A DNA stretch of 64,000 nucleotides from Gammaproteobacteria bacterium (lineage in GTDB: Bacteria > Pseudomonadota > Gammaproteobacteria > Ga0077536): positions 62,001-126,000 of the forward strand of contig JACQWY010000018.1 in the NCBI GenBank assembly GCA_016209015.1, read 5' to 3'. The notes under the pieces were generated by a model. That model worked only from the letters and a program-made list of their open reading frames with translations. It was not told where the DNA came from and made no database searches. Below are positions 15,972 through 23,946 of this stretch, one piece after another. Each line of letters starts with the position of its first letter. The first letter of the stretch is position 1. Position numbers and translations under genes: made by a program.

Positions 15972-15999
15972 AGATCCTCCATTCGTTCGAAAGAGATCT
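15972..15999 (-). promoter_or_regulatory. Candidate RNA thermometer hairpin over the hsp20 ribosome site
   Basis: On the minus strand AGATC pairs with GATCT, enclosing UCUUU facing GGAGG through mostly wobble and mismatched pairs, so the ribosome-binding site at 15976-15980 sits in a weak stem. Such melting hairpins are known in many bacterial small heat-shock gene leaders. No clear sigma-32 promoter was found. Confidence 0.4.
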
Positions 16000-16205
16000 T
16001 TGCGGGCCCCTCGGTCGAGGGATCGCGCCCGGGTCGGAAAAATTCCCGGCCGGACGGCGCGGAGACCCGCGCCGCCCTCGGTTCATACTATACCGCCGCG
16101 CGGCACGCGAGACCTTGGAGCGGATCAAGAATCCGAGGTGCCGCTTGCGAAGATCGCGCGCTCCCGCCACGCTGCACCGAGGCTGGCGATGACGGAGCGA
16201 CGGAC

Positions 16206-17636
16206 ATGGAACTCGGCGGACTGACGCGGCTCGCGGAATGCGCCTGGCAGATCCCGATGCAGGGGCCGATGCGCGTCCCGGCGGTGATCTATGCGACCGA
16301 GACGCTCATGCGCGAGATGGACGAGAAAGTGCGGGAGCAGATTTCGAACGTCGCGGCCCTGCCCGGCATCGTGCGCGCGGCTTACGCGATGCCGGACGCG
16401 CACTGGGGCTACGGTTTCCCGATAGGCGGGGTCGCGCTCTTCGATCCGCGCGAGGGCGGCGTGGTGTCGGCGGGCGGCGTCGGCTTCGACATCTCCTGCG
16501 GCGTGCGCTGTCTGCACACCGGCGTCCGGAGCGAGGACGTGCGCGCCGTGCAGCGTGAGCTCGCCGACGCGCTCTACGCCCGCATCCCGGCCGGCGTCGG
16601 CAGCACCGGCAGCCTCTCGCTCCGCAGCCGCGACATGGACGCCATGCTCGGCGGCGGCGCACGCTGGGCCGTCGAGCAGGGCTATGGCGAGGCCGCGGAT
16701 CTCGAGCGCACCGAGGAGCACGGCACGATGGCGGGCGCGGATCCGCACGCCGTGTCGCCAGAGGCGAAACGCCGGCAGCGCGACGAGCTGGGCACGCTCG
16801 GCAGCGGCAATCACTATCTCGAAGTGCAGGAAGTCGCCGCGATCCTCGCCCCGGTGCAGGCGCGCGCTTTCGGTCTCGCGGCCGGCGACGTCGTCGTCTC
16901 GATCCACTGCGGCTCGCGCGGCCTCGGCCATCAGATCGGCACGGAGTTCCTGAAGCGCATGGCGATCGAGGCGCCGCGGCACGGCATCGCGCTGCCCGAT
17001 CGCGAGCTCGCCTGCGCGCCGATCGATTCCCCGCTCGGCGAGGAATACCTGGGCGCGATGCGCGCGGCGATCAACTGCGCGCTCGCGAACCGGCAGGTTC
17101 TGACGCAGCTCGTGCGCGAGGTCTTCGCCGACGTCCTGCCGCAGGCGCGGCTGCCGCTGCTCTACGACGTCTCCCACAACACCTGCAAGCTCGAGACGCA
17201 CGAGGTCGACGGCCGCACGCGACGTCTCTACGTCCATCGCAAGGGTGCGACGCGCGCGTTCGGGCCGGGTCATCCGGACTTGCCCGAAGCACTGCGCGAC
17301 GCCGGTCAGCCCGTGCTGATCGGCGGTTCGATGGGCACCTCGTCCTGGGTGCTCGCGGGGGCTGCGTCGGGCGAGGCCTCGGCCTTCGCGTCGGCCTGTC
17401 ACGGCGCCGGCCGCGCGCTGAGCCGCCATCAGGCCGCGAAGCGCTGGCGCGGCCGCGAAGTCGTCGACGAGCTCGCGCGTGCCGGGATCCTCATCCGCAG
17501 CCCCTCGATCCGCGGCGTCGCCGAGGAAGCGCCGGGCGCGTACAAGGACGTCGGCACCGTCGTCGACGCAGCGGAACGCGCCGGTCTCGCGGTCAAGGTC
17601 GCGCGGCTCGCACCGCTCGTCTGCGTGAAGGGATGA
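16206..17636 (+). CDS. rtcB: RNA-splicing ligase RtcB
   Basis: 476 residues. Key RtcB motifs are present: HWGYGFPIGGV, GGVGFDISCGVR (metal-binding Asp/Cys), GSGNHYLEVQ, HCGSRGLGHQ and SHNTCKLE. The C-terminal SPSIRGVAEEAPGAYKDV matches the family end region. RtcB joins 2',3'-cyclic phosphate or 3'-phosphate RNA to 5'-OH RNA using GTP and Mn2+, in RNA repair. The ATG at 16206 has GGAG nine bases upstream; the open frame runs further up but into unrelated sequence. Its stop overlaps the archease start (ATGA), so both are translated together. No RtcR regulator or sigma-54 site is seen beside it. Confidence 0.95.
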   Translation: MELGGLTRLAECAWQIPMQGPMRVPAVIYATETLMREMDEKVREQISNVAALPGIVRAAYAMPDAHWGYGFPIGGVALFDPREGGVVSAGGVGFDISCGVRCLHTGVRSEDVRAVQRELADALYARIPAGVGSTGSLSLRSRDMDAMLGGGARWAVEQGYGEAADLERTEEHGTMAGADPHAVSPEAKRRQRDELGTLGSGNHYLEVQEVAAILAPVQARAFGLAAGDVVVSIHCGSRGLGHQIGTEFLKRMAIEAPRHGIALPDRELACAPIDSPLGEEYLGAMRAAINCALANRQVLTQLVREVFADVLPQARLPLLYDVSHNTCKLETHEVDGRTRRLYVHRKGATRAFGPGHPDLPEALRDAGQPVLIGGSMGTSSWVLAGAASGEASAFASACHGAGRALSRHQAAKRWRGREVVDELARAGILIRSPSIRGVAEEAPGAYKDVGTVVDAAERAGLAVKVARLAPLVCVKG

Positions 17637-18052
17637 GCGCGCGCTGGGAGCACTTCGAGCACAGCGCAGACGTCGGCGTGCGCGGCTACGGCGCGACGCC
17701 CGCGGAAGCGTTCGAACAAGCCGCGCTCGCGCTCACCGCGGTGCTCGTCGATCCGGCGACGCTCGTGCCGCGCGAGCGCATCGTGCTCCACTGCACGGCG
17801 CCGGATCGCGAGCTGCTGCTCGCGACGTGGCTCGATGCCGTGATTTACGAAATGGCGGTGCGCCGCGTGCTGTTCGGGCGTTTCGAGGTGAACATCGACG
17901 ACGGTGAGCTGGACGCGACCGGCTGGGCCGAGCCCGTCGATCGCGAACGTCATCACCCGGCGGTCGAAGTGAAAGGCGCGACGCTCACCGCGCTCGAGGT
18001 CCGCGAGCAACCGGACGGCGGCTGGCTCGCGCAGTGCGTCGTCGACGTCTGA
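17633..18052 (+). CDS. Archease, RtcB activating factor
   Basis: 139 residues of the archease family: WEHFEHSADVGVRGYG at the N-terminus with the conserved metal-binding Asp, APDRELLLATWLDAVIYEM in the middle, and the acidic C-terminal end (CVVDV). Archease speeds guanylylation of RtcB and widens its nucleotide use. The gene overlaps rtcB by four bases. It converges on the GMC oxidoreductase with a 3-bp gap. Confidence 0.93.
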   Translation: MSARWEHFEHSADVGVRGYGATPAEAFEQAALALTAVLVDPATLVPRERIVLHCTAPDRELLLATWLDAVIYEMAVRRVLFGRFEVNIDDGELDATGWAEPVDRERHHPAVEVKGATLTALEVREQPDGGWLAQCVVDV

Positions 18053-18055
18053 GGC

Positions 18056-19591
18056 TCAGACCGCGTGGCGCAGCTTCTCGACGAGCTTCTCGCCGAGATG
18101 CGAGGCCCAGGCCGCGATCGTGAACGTCGGCGGCCCGCCCGGGATGCGCGGGAAGGCCGCGCCGTCCGCGACGTAGAGTCCCGGGTGGTCGAAGACCTCG
18201 CCCTGCGCATCGACGACGCCGTGCTCGGCATCGCGGTCCATGCACGCCCCGCCGAGCGCATGCACGGTGATGGGGTTCTTCGGATAGTAGATGCGCCGGC
18301 CCGTGACCTCGCTCACGCGCCGGAACGTCGCCTTCACCTGATCGTAGATCGGGCTGTTGCGCGCATCGAAGCGCAGGCGCAGGCGGCCGTCCTCCATGCT
18401 CAGCGAGCCGTCCATCGCGTCCACGCCCATGCAGTTCGTGAACGCGGCGCGCTTGATGCGCTCCTTCAGGAAGCGCGGCAGGGGATAAGTCTCCGCCGCC
18501 GGCCAGCCGCCGCCGCCGAGCGGGATCGGATAATTCGGATCCTTGAGCTGGAAGCCGCCGTGGAACGGCAGACCGGTGGAGAGGTTCCGCCCGGGCTCGT
18601 TGTAGTCCCAGAACGCGAAGAGATCGCCATTGCCGCCGATGCGTTTGCCGAGCCGCGGCATGCCGGCGAGCGTCTTCGTCACGTCGCGGCTGTGGAGCAG
18701 CAGCTTCAACGTGTTGATGGCGCCGGCACCGAGGATCACGTGATCGGTATGCAGCGCGCGCAGCTCGCCGCTGCGGTGATCGCGATAGTCGACGCGATAA
18801 CGCGCCGGCATGCCGCGCGGCTGTGCGACGATCGTCAGCGCCTCGGCGAGGTCGTGCAGCACGAGGCCGCGCTTCAGCAGCGGCGCGAGGTAGAGAAAAT
18901 CGAGCGTCGTCTTTGCGCCGCTCGGCGAGCCGAGGAAGCCGTGGCTGTCCGGATCATCGTAATCGAGCTCCGTGCGCTCGATGCCGTTCTCGTCCGTGAC
19001 GCGCCGGTGCTTGCCGATTTCCTCGGGATAGAGGAAGCCGAGCCAGGTCGGCGGCGTGGAGGCCGGGCCCTGCATGGGATCGTCGGGGCCGAAACGCTCG
19101 TGCGCCTGGTGCGGGATTTTCAGGGCCGCGGTCGGGGTGATCATCGCGAAGCGCGCGAGTACGCGCTCGTAGTGCGGCGCCATCTCCTCGTTCGACATGC
19201 CGTCGCAGATGCCGTCCCAGAAGGCCTCGACCTGCGGATAGCGGAAGAGTCCCGAATAGACGTGGCTGCCGCCGCCGACGCTCGATGAGCACATCGAGCT
19301 CAGGCCCTCGCCGAAAAAGATTTCGATGAGGCCGCGGCGATTGAGCGTGAGCCCGCGCTTGGGCAGCCAGCGATGGTGCACGCTGCGCAGCGTGTCCGTG
19401 ACGAGTGCCCCGCCGCGCGGAAAGGGCGTGCGCTCGGCGATGCCCATGGAGCGCACCGGCACGGTGTCGCGCCACGGTCCGCGTTCCAGCATGACCACCG
19501 AGAGCCCGGCCTCGATCAGCCGATCCGCCGCGACGGAGCCGGCGAAGCCGCTGCCGATGACCACCGCGTCCGCATTGCCCGTATCCGTCAT
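18056..19591 (-). CDS. GMC-family FAD oxidoreductase (cholesterol-oxidase-like)
   Basis: 511 residues. The FAD-binding GSGFAG is at 13-18 and the ribose-binding acid follows in MLERG. SSVGGGSHVYSG and the C-terminal HALGG plus VADGAAFPRIPGGPPTFTIAAW are GMC features closest to the cholesterol oxidase/glucose-methanol-choline group. The Asn that cholesterol oxidases use next to the conserved His appears replaced by Pro (GGPPT in place of VNPF), so substrate and oxidase activity are uncertain; a membrane alcohol or steroid dehydrogenase is possible. No signal peptide. It follows corA by 29 bp on the same strand. Confidence 0.85.
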   Translation of the reverse strand: MTDTGNADAVVIGSGFAGSVAADRLIEAGLSVVMLERGPWRDTVPVRSMGIAERTPFPRGGALVTDTLRSVHHRWLPKRGLTLNRRGLIEIFFGEGLSSMCSSSVGGGSHVYSGLFRYPQVEAFWDGICDGMSNEEMAPHYERVLARFAMITPTAALKIPHQAHERFGPDDPMQGPASTPPTWLGFLYPEEIGKHRRVTDENGIERTELDYDDPDSHGFLGSPSGAKTTLDFLYLAPLLKRGLVLHDLAEALTIVAQPRGMPARYRVDYRDHRSGELRALHTDHVILGAGAINTLKLLLHSRDVTKTLAGMPRLGKRIGGNGDLFAFWDYNEPGRNLSTGLPFHGGFQLKDPNYPIPLGGGGWPAAETYPLPRFLKERIKRAAFTNCMGVDAMDGSLSMEDGRLRLRFDARNSPIYDQVKATFRRVSEVTGRRIYYPKNPITVHALGGACMDRDAEHGVVDAQGEVFDHPGLYVADGAAFPRIPGGPPTFTIAAWASHLGEKLVEKLRHAV

Positions 19592-19620
19592 GGCGCCCTC
19601 CCGGCGTGCCGCGGCGCTGC

Positions 19621-20574
19621 CTACTTGAGCCAGCCCCGGCGTCTGAAGACCCAGAACGGCACCGCGACGGAGAACAGCATGACCAGAAGCGAGAACGGAT
19701 AGCCGAAGCTCCAGTCCAGCTCGGGGAAATGCCTGAAGTTCATGCCGTAGATGCTCGCGATCAACGTCGGCGGCAGCAGGGCCACGGACGCGACGGAGAA
19801 GATCTTCACGATCTTGTTCTGGTTGATGTTGATGAAGCCGACGATGGCGTCCATCAGGAAGTTGATCTTGTCGAACAGGAAAGCCGTGTGGCCGGTCAGC
19901 GATTCGATGTCGCGGAGAATCTGCCGCGCCTCTTCGAACTGGAGATCGTTCAGGAGCTTCTTGCGCATGAGGAAGGACAGCGCGCGGCGCGTGTCCATCA
20001 CGTTGCGGCGGATGCGCCCGTTCACGTCCTCGGTCTGCGCGATCTCGGAGAGCATCTCGCCGGCGCGTTCGTCGGAGAGCTTCGTGTCGAGCACCTGGCG
20101 GCTGATGGCGGCGAGATCGGCGTACACGTCCTCGAGCCGGTCCGCGGAGTACTCCGCGTCCGTCGCGTACAGATCGAGCAGCACGTCCATGCTGTCCTCG
20201 ATGTAGCCCGGCTGCTGGCGGGCGCGGCGGCGGAGCAGGCGGAACACCGGCAGGTCCTGGTCGTGGATGCTGAACAGCACGTCGTCGAAAATGACGAAGG
20301 CCACGCCGACGTTGCGGGATTCGGACTCGGTGTCGAGCAGGAAGTCCGAGCGGATGTGCAGCTCGCCGTACTCGCCCTCGAAGAAGCGCGCGCTGGACTC
20401 GATGTCCGTCGTGTCCTCGGGCGAGGGCAGCTTGATGCCGAACACCTTGGACGCGAGAGCGAGCTCCTCGTCGGTCGGCGCGATGTAGTCGACCCACACC
20501 GGCTTGTGCTGCGAGAGATCCTGGAGGGCGTCGCCCGTGATCTGCTGCAATCTGCGATTCTGTAATTCGAACAT
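19621..20574 (-). CDS. corA: CorA-family magnesium/cobalt transporter
   Basis: About 317 residues. Two C-terminal membrane helices flank the signature YGMNF loop (SIYGMNFRHFP), and the last helix ends in RRRGWLK. The N-terminal soluble domain forms the cytoplasmic funnel; a coiled-coil-rich helix leads into the membrane (INQNKIVKIFSVASV). It is a pentameric Mg2+ channel in the inner membrane. The Met at 20574 (MFELQNRRL) matches the E. coli CorA N-terminus; an alternative ATG lies at 20604. GMC oxidoreductase follows 29 bp downstream. Confidence 0.92.
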   Translation of the reverse strand: MFELQNRRLQQITGDALQDLSQHKPVWVDYIAPTDEELALASKVFGIKLPSPEDTTDIESSARFFEGEYGELHIRSDFLLDTESESRNVGVAFVIFDDVLFSIHDQDLPVFRLLRRRARQQPGYIEDSMDVLLDLYATDAEYSADRLEDVYADLAAISRQVLDTKLSDERAGEMLSEIAQTEDVNGRIRRNVMDTRRALSFLMRKKLLNDLQFEEARQILRDIESLTGHTAFLFDKINFLMDAIVGFININQNKIVKIFSVASVALLPPTLIASIYGMNFRHFPELDWSFGYPFSLLVMLFSVAVPFWVFRRRGWLK

Positions 20575-20940
20575 CCGGATCACGTCCGGTCCCCCCGCTG
20601 GCATGGCCCGCCCCGCGGGCCCGGGGACCGGCGGAGCCGATGACGCACGGGTCGCCCGAGGCGTGCGGGGACCGTGCGCAAGGTGCGCTAGTATCGCTCA
20701 CTCGGCAGCGATCGAACACTCCCGATCGCGAGCGCCCCGGCGGGCGGCTGCACGCAGCTTGCGATCGGAATCGGAAACTCGTGTGACAGTCACGCGCGGC
20801 CCGCGTTCTCGGCCGGCGGCCCTGCGTCGTATACTGCCGGACAGCGCGGGCCCGCGTCGGCGTTCGCGGCGCTCGGTGCTACCCGCCGCTGTCGGCAGGG
20901 CTGAAACCGGCCGCGCCGGGCGGCGCGGCCGTCATCCGGA
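20575..20940. other. Intergenic region corA/nrdJb, no gene seen
   Basis: No convincing coding sequence. It contains a perfect 9-bp-stem hairpin at 20909-20930 just past nrdJb, an imperfect palindrome CGTGTGACAGTCACGCG near 20780-20800, and presumably the corA promoter. Confidence 0.5.
20909..20930 (-). terminator. Possible terminator hairpin after nrdJb
   Basis: GGCCGCGCC and GGCGCGGCC form a perfect 9-bp stem with loop GGGC, 11 bp beyond the nrdJb stop on the minus strand. Only a short U-rich stretch follows, so it is a weak intrinsic terminator or a general stabilising stem. Confidence 0.4.
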
Positions 20941-21621
20941 TCAACCGCACTTCGAATCGCCGCAGTTCAAGCAGGTCAGGCAGCCGTCCATGATGATGAC
21001 GGCCTTCGTGTTGCAGTGGCTGCAGAGCATGGATTCCTTCGGGAACGTCCCGTCCTCGGCCACCGTATCCTTGCCCTGCGCGGCCGCATACTCCTCGCGC
21101 TTCTCGGCGATGAAGGCCGCGCGGCGATCGTCGCCGCGGGAGTCGATCATGCCGATCAGCTTCAGGTGCGACTCGATCACGTCGCCGATCTCGGCGACGA
21201 GCGAGGGCATGTACTTGCCGCCCTTCTTGAAATAGCCGCCCTTCGGATCGAATACGCTGCGCAGCTCGTCGACGAGGAACGTCACGTCGCCGCCCTTGCG
21301 GAACACCGCCGAGATGATGCGCGTGAGGGCGACGATCCACTGGAAGTGATCCATGTTCTTCGAGTTGATGAAGACCTCGAAGGGCCGGCGATGCTCGTGC
21401 GGCGTGTCCGCGTTCAGCACGATGTCGTTGATCGTCACGTACAGCGCATGCGGCGACAGCGGCGTCTTGATCTTGTACGTCGAGCCGAGCAGCGTCTCGG
21501 GCCGCTCGAGCTTTTCGTGCATCTGGATGATTTCCGCCTTCGGCTCGGGCGGCGGCGCCGCCCGCTCCGCTTCCGGCAGCACTTCGTAGCCGGTGATCTT
21601 CTTTTCGATTTTGATGCTCAT
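20941..21621 (-). CDS. nrdJb: NrdJb, C-terminal subunit of B12-dependent ribonucleotide reductase (TSCPD domain)
   Basis: 226 residues. A TSCPD-type domain covers about 45-170 (INSKNMDHFQWIVALTRIIS, DVTFLVDELRSVFDP) and the C-terminus has a CxxC...CxxC zinc-type cluster (CSHCNTKA, CLTCLNCGDSKCG) carrying the redox-active cysteines. In split class II enzymes, as in Pseudomonas, this subunit re-reduces the active site of NrdJa. It begins 35 bp after nrdJa on the same strand. Confidence 0.93.
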   Translation of the reverse strand: MSIKIEKKITGYEVLPEAERAAPPPEPKAEIIQMHEKLERPETLLGSTYKIKTPLSPHALYVTINDIVLNADTPHEHRRPFEVFINSKNMDHFQWIVALTRIISAVFRKGGDVTFLVDELRSVFDPKGGYFKKGGKYMPSLVAEIGDVIESHLKLIGMIDSRGDDRRAAFIAEKREEYAAAQGKDTVAEDGTFPKESMLCSHCNTKAVIIMDGCLTCLNCGDSKCG

Positions 21622-21656
21622 CAAAGCGTCCTCGGTGGTGTGAGTGCCGGCGTATC

Positions 21657-23852
21657 TCAGAAGGCCCCGTAGTAACCTTCCTTCAGCGCGTCGAACAGGT
21701 TCGCCGCCGTGTGGGTCTCGCCCTCGTATTCGACCTCGTCGCTGCCCTTCGCTTCGACGACGGTGCCGTCCTCGAGGAAGAAGCGGTACGTCGTGCGCGC
21801 GAGGTCCTCGCGCTTCACGAGCACGCCCTGGAACGCGGCCGGGTTGAAGCGGAACGTCGTGCACCCCTTCAGACCCTTCGCATAGGCATCGAGGTAGATG
21901 TGCTTGAAGTCCTCGAACGCGAAGTCGCTCGGCACGTTGATGGTCTTGGAGATCGAGGAATCGATCCACTTCTGCGCCGCCGCCTGCATGTCGATGTGCT
22001 GCGTGGGCGTGACGTCGTCCGCCGTCACGAAGTAGTCCGGCAGGCCGTGACCGGCGTCGCCGCCCGGTTCGGCGAGGGCGTCGACGTAGTGCCGGTAGGC
22101 CAGCAGCTCGAACGAGCAGACCTCGACGCGCTCTTTCGATTTCTTGCCTTCGCGGATGATGTTGCGCGAATAGGAGTGCGCGAAGCTCGGCTCGATGCCG
22201 TTGCTCGCGTTGTTCGCGAGCGAGAGCGCGATCGTGCCGGTCGGCGCGATCGAGCTGTGGTGGGTGAAGCGCGCGCCGACGAGCGCCAGCTCCTGCACGA
22301 GCTCGGGCGCGACCTTCGCGAGCTGCTGCATGTAGCGGCTGTAGCGGGCGTGCAGCTCGCGGCCCTTGATCACGTCGCCCGGCTTCCAGCCGTCGCCGCG
22401 CATCTCGGGACGGCGCGCGAGCATCTCCCCGGTGACCGTGAAGTCCTGGTCCATGACCGGCGCCGGGCCTTTCTCGCGCGCGAGGTCCAGGCCGGTCTGC
22501 CAGCCGGTGACGGCGAGCTCGCGGCTCACTTCCTCGGTGAACGCGACGGCCTCCCCGGAGCCGTAGGCCATGCGCAGCATCGCGAGCGCGGAGCCGAGGC
22601 CGAGGAAGCCCATGCCGTGACGGCGCTTGCCCATGATCTCCGCCTGCTGCTGGGGCAGCGGGAGCCCGTTGATCTCGACGACGTTGTCGAGCATGCGCGT
22701 GAACACCGCGACGACCTGCCGGTAGGCGTCCCAATCGAAGTACGCATCGGCCCGGAAGGCGTTGCGCACGAACTTCGTGAGATTGATCGAGCCGAGCAGA
22801 CAGGCTCCGTACGGCGGCAGCCCCTGTTCGCCGCAGGGGTTCGTGGCGCGGATGTTCTCGCAGAACCAGTTGTTGTTCATCTCGTTGTAGCGATCGATGA
22901 GGATGAACCCGGGTTCGGCGAAATCGTAGGTGGAGGACATGATCACGTCCCACACGCGGCGCGCCGGCAGCCGGCGATAGACGCGGCAGGCGACCTTGCC
23001 TTCGGCGTTCGCGATGTAGCCCCCGCGCGTCGGCCAGTCGCGCCAGATGACCTTGCTCTCGTCGGCGAGGTCGATGTTCTCCTCGTCGACTTCGCGCTGC
23101 GTGACCGGGAAGGCGAGCGCCCATTCGCCGTCGTTGACGACGGCGTCCATGAAGCCGTGCGTGACGAGCAGCGAGAGGTTGAAGTTGCGCAGCCGTCCGT
23201 CCTGACGCTTGGCGCGGATGAAATCGAGCACGTCCGGATGGCCGACGTCGAACGTCGCCATCTGCGCGCCGCGGCGTCCGCCCGCCGAGGAGATCGTGAA
23301 GCACATGCGATCGTAGACGTCCATGAACGACAGCGGCCCGGAGGTGTGCGCGCCGGCGCCGCTCACGTAGGCGTGGCGCGGACGCATCGTCGAGAACTCG
23401 TAGCCGATGCCGGCGCCGGACTTCAGCGTCATGCCGGCCTCGTGCAGCTTGCCGAGGATGTCGTCCATCGAGTCCACGATCGTGCCCGACACCGTGCAGT
23501 TGATCGTCGAGGTCGCCGGCTTGTACTGCGAGGCGCCGGCGTTCGAGAGGATGCGGCCCGCCGGGATCGCGCCGTTCTGCAGGGCCCACAGGAACTGTTC
23601 GCGCCAGTAGCGGCGCGCGACGGTCGTCGCTTCGAGTGAGGCGAGCGCCGTGGCGACGCGATCGTAGGTATCGAAGATCGTCTCGTCGACCGGCTCGCCG
23701 GACTGCGTGCACAGCCGGTACTTGCGCTCCCAGATGTCGAGCGCCGCCGGCTGCAGCGGCACCTCGTCAGCGACCGCGGCCTCCACGACCGGTCCGCCCG
23801 TGATTACTTTCAGATTCTTCTCGCGGCCAATGTTCATCTCGATAGCTGCCAC
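21657..23852 (-). CDS. nrdJa: NrdJa, adenosylcobalamin-dependent ribonucleoside-diphosphate reductase, catalytic subunit
   Basis: About 731 residues. The active-site NPCGEQ loop, the SIAPTGTIALS segment and the GAGIGYEFSTMRPRHAYVSG region identify class II reductases, which make deoxynucleotides with coenzyme B12 and work with or without oxygen. The GTG at 23852 is chosen because GGGGAG lies seven bases upstream; GTG 23867 and ATG 23837 are alternatives. The C-terminal redox domain is missing and supplied by the separate downstream nrdJb. hemN lies 94 bp upstream. Confidence 0.93.
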   Translation of the reverse strand: MAAIEMNIGREKNLKVITGGPVVEAAVADEVPLQPAALDIWERKYRLCTQSGEPVDETIFDTYDRVATALASLEATTVARRYWREQFLWALQNGAIPAGRILSNAGASQYKPATSTINCTVSGTIVDSMDDILGKLHEAGMTLKSGAGIGYEFSTMRPRHAYVSGAGAHTSGPLSFMDVYDRMCFTISSAGGRRGAQMATFDVGHPDVLDFIRAKRQDGRLRNFNLSLLVTHGFMDAVVNDGEWALAFPVTQREVDEENIDLADESKVIWRDWPTRGGYIANAEGKVACRVYRRLPARRVWDVIMSSTYDFAEPGFILIDRYNEMNNNWFCENIRATNPCGEQGLPPYGACLLGSINLTKFVRNAFRADAYFDWDAYRQVVAVFTRMLDNVVEINGLPLPQQQAEIMGKRRHGMGFLGLGSALAMLRMAYGSGEAVAFTEEVSRELAVTGWQTGLDLAREKGPAPVMDQDFTVTGEMLARRPEMRGDGWKPGDVIKGRELHARYSRYMQQLAKVAPELVQELALVGARFTHHSSIAPTGTIALSLANNASNGIEPSFAHSYSRNIIREGKKSKERVEVCSFELLAYRHYVDALAEPGGDAGHGLPDYFVTADDVTPTQHIDMQAAAQKWIDSSISKTINVPSDFAFEDFKHIYLDAYAKGLKGCTTFRFNPAAFQGVLVKREDLARTTYRFFLEDGTVVEAKGSDEVEYEGETHTAANLFDALKEGYYGAF

Positions 23853-23908
23853 CCGAGTTCTCCCCACCTAATGTCATGCTGCGGACTCCTGCTCTTTTGG
23901 GCGGTCGG

Positions 23909-23939
23909 TCCCGGGCGAATCCGCCGAATGCCCGGGACG
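23909..23939. other. Hairpin between hemN and nrdJa
   Basis: GTCCCGGGC and GCCCGGGAC pair perfectly over 9 bp around a 13-nt loop. No U-run follows on either strand, so a transcript-processing or stabilising stem is as likely as a terminator. Confidence 0.35.
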
Positions 23940-23946
23940 TGCGGTC

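Noticed and set aside
15968-15982. Upstream ATG (15982) as the Hsp20 start
   Set aside because: That codon overlaps the GGAGG ribosome site of the ATG at 15967 and has no site of its own.
16081-16205. Sigma-54 promoter upstream of rtcB
   Set aside because: The nearest GG...GC pair (AGGTGCCGCTTGCG) has 8 bp where 10 are needed.
20780-20800. CRP site at the GTGTGACAGTCACGC palindrome
   Set aside because: Half-sites TGTGA and TCAC are spaced by 3 bp, not 6.
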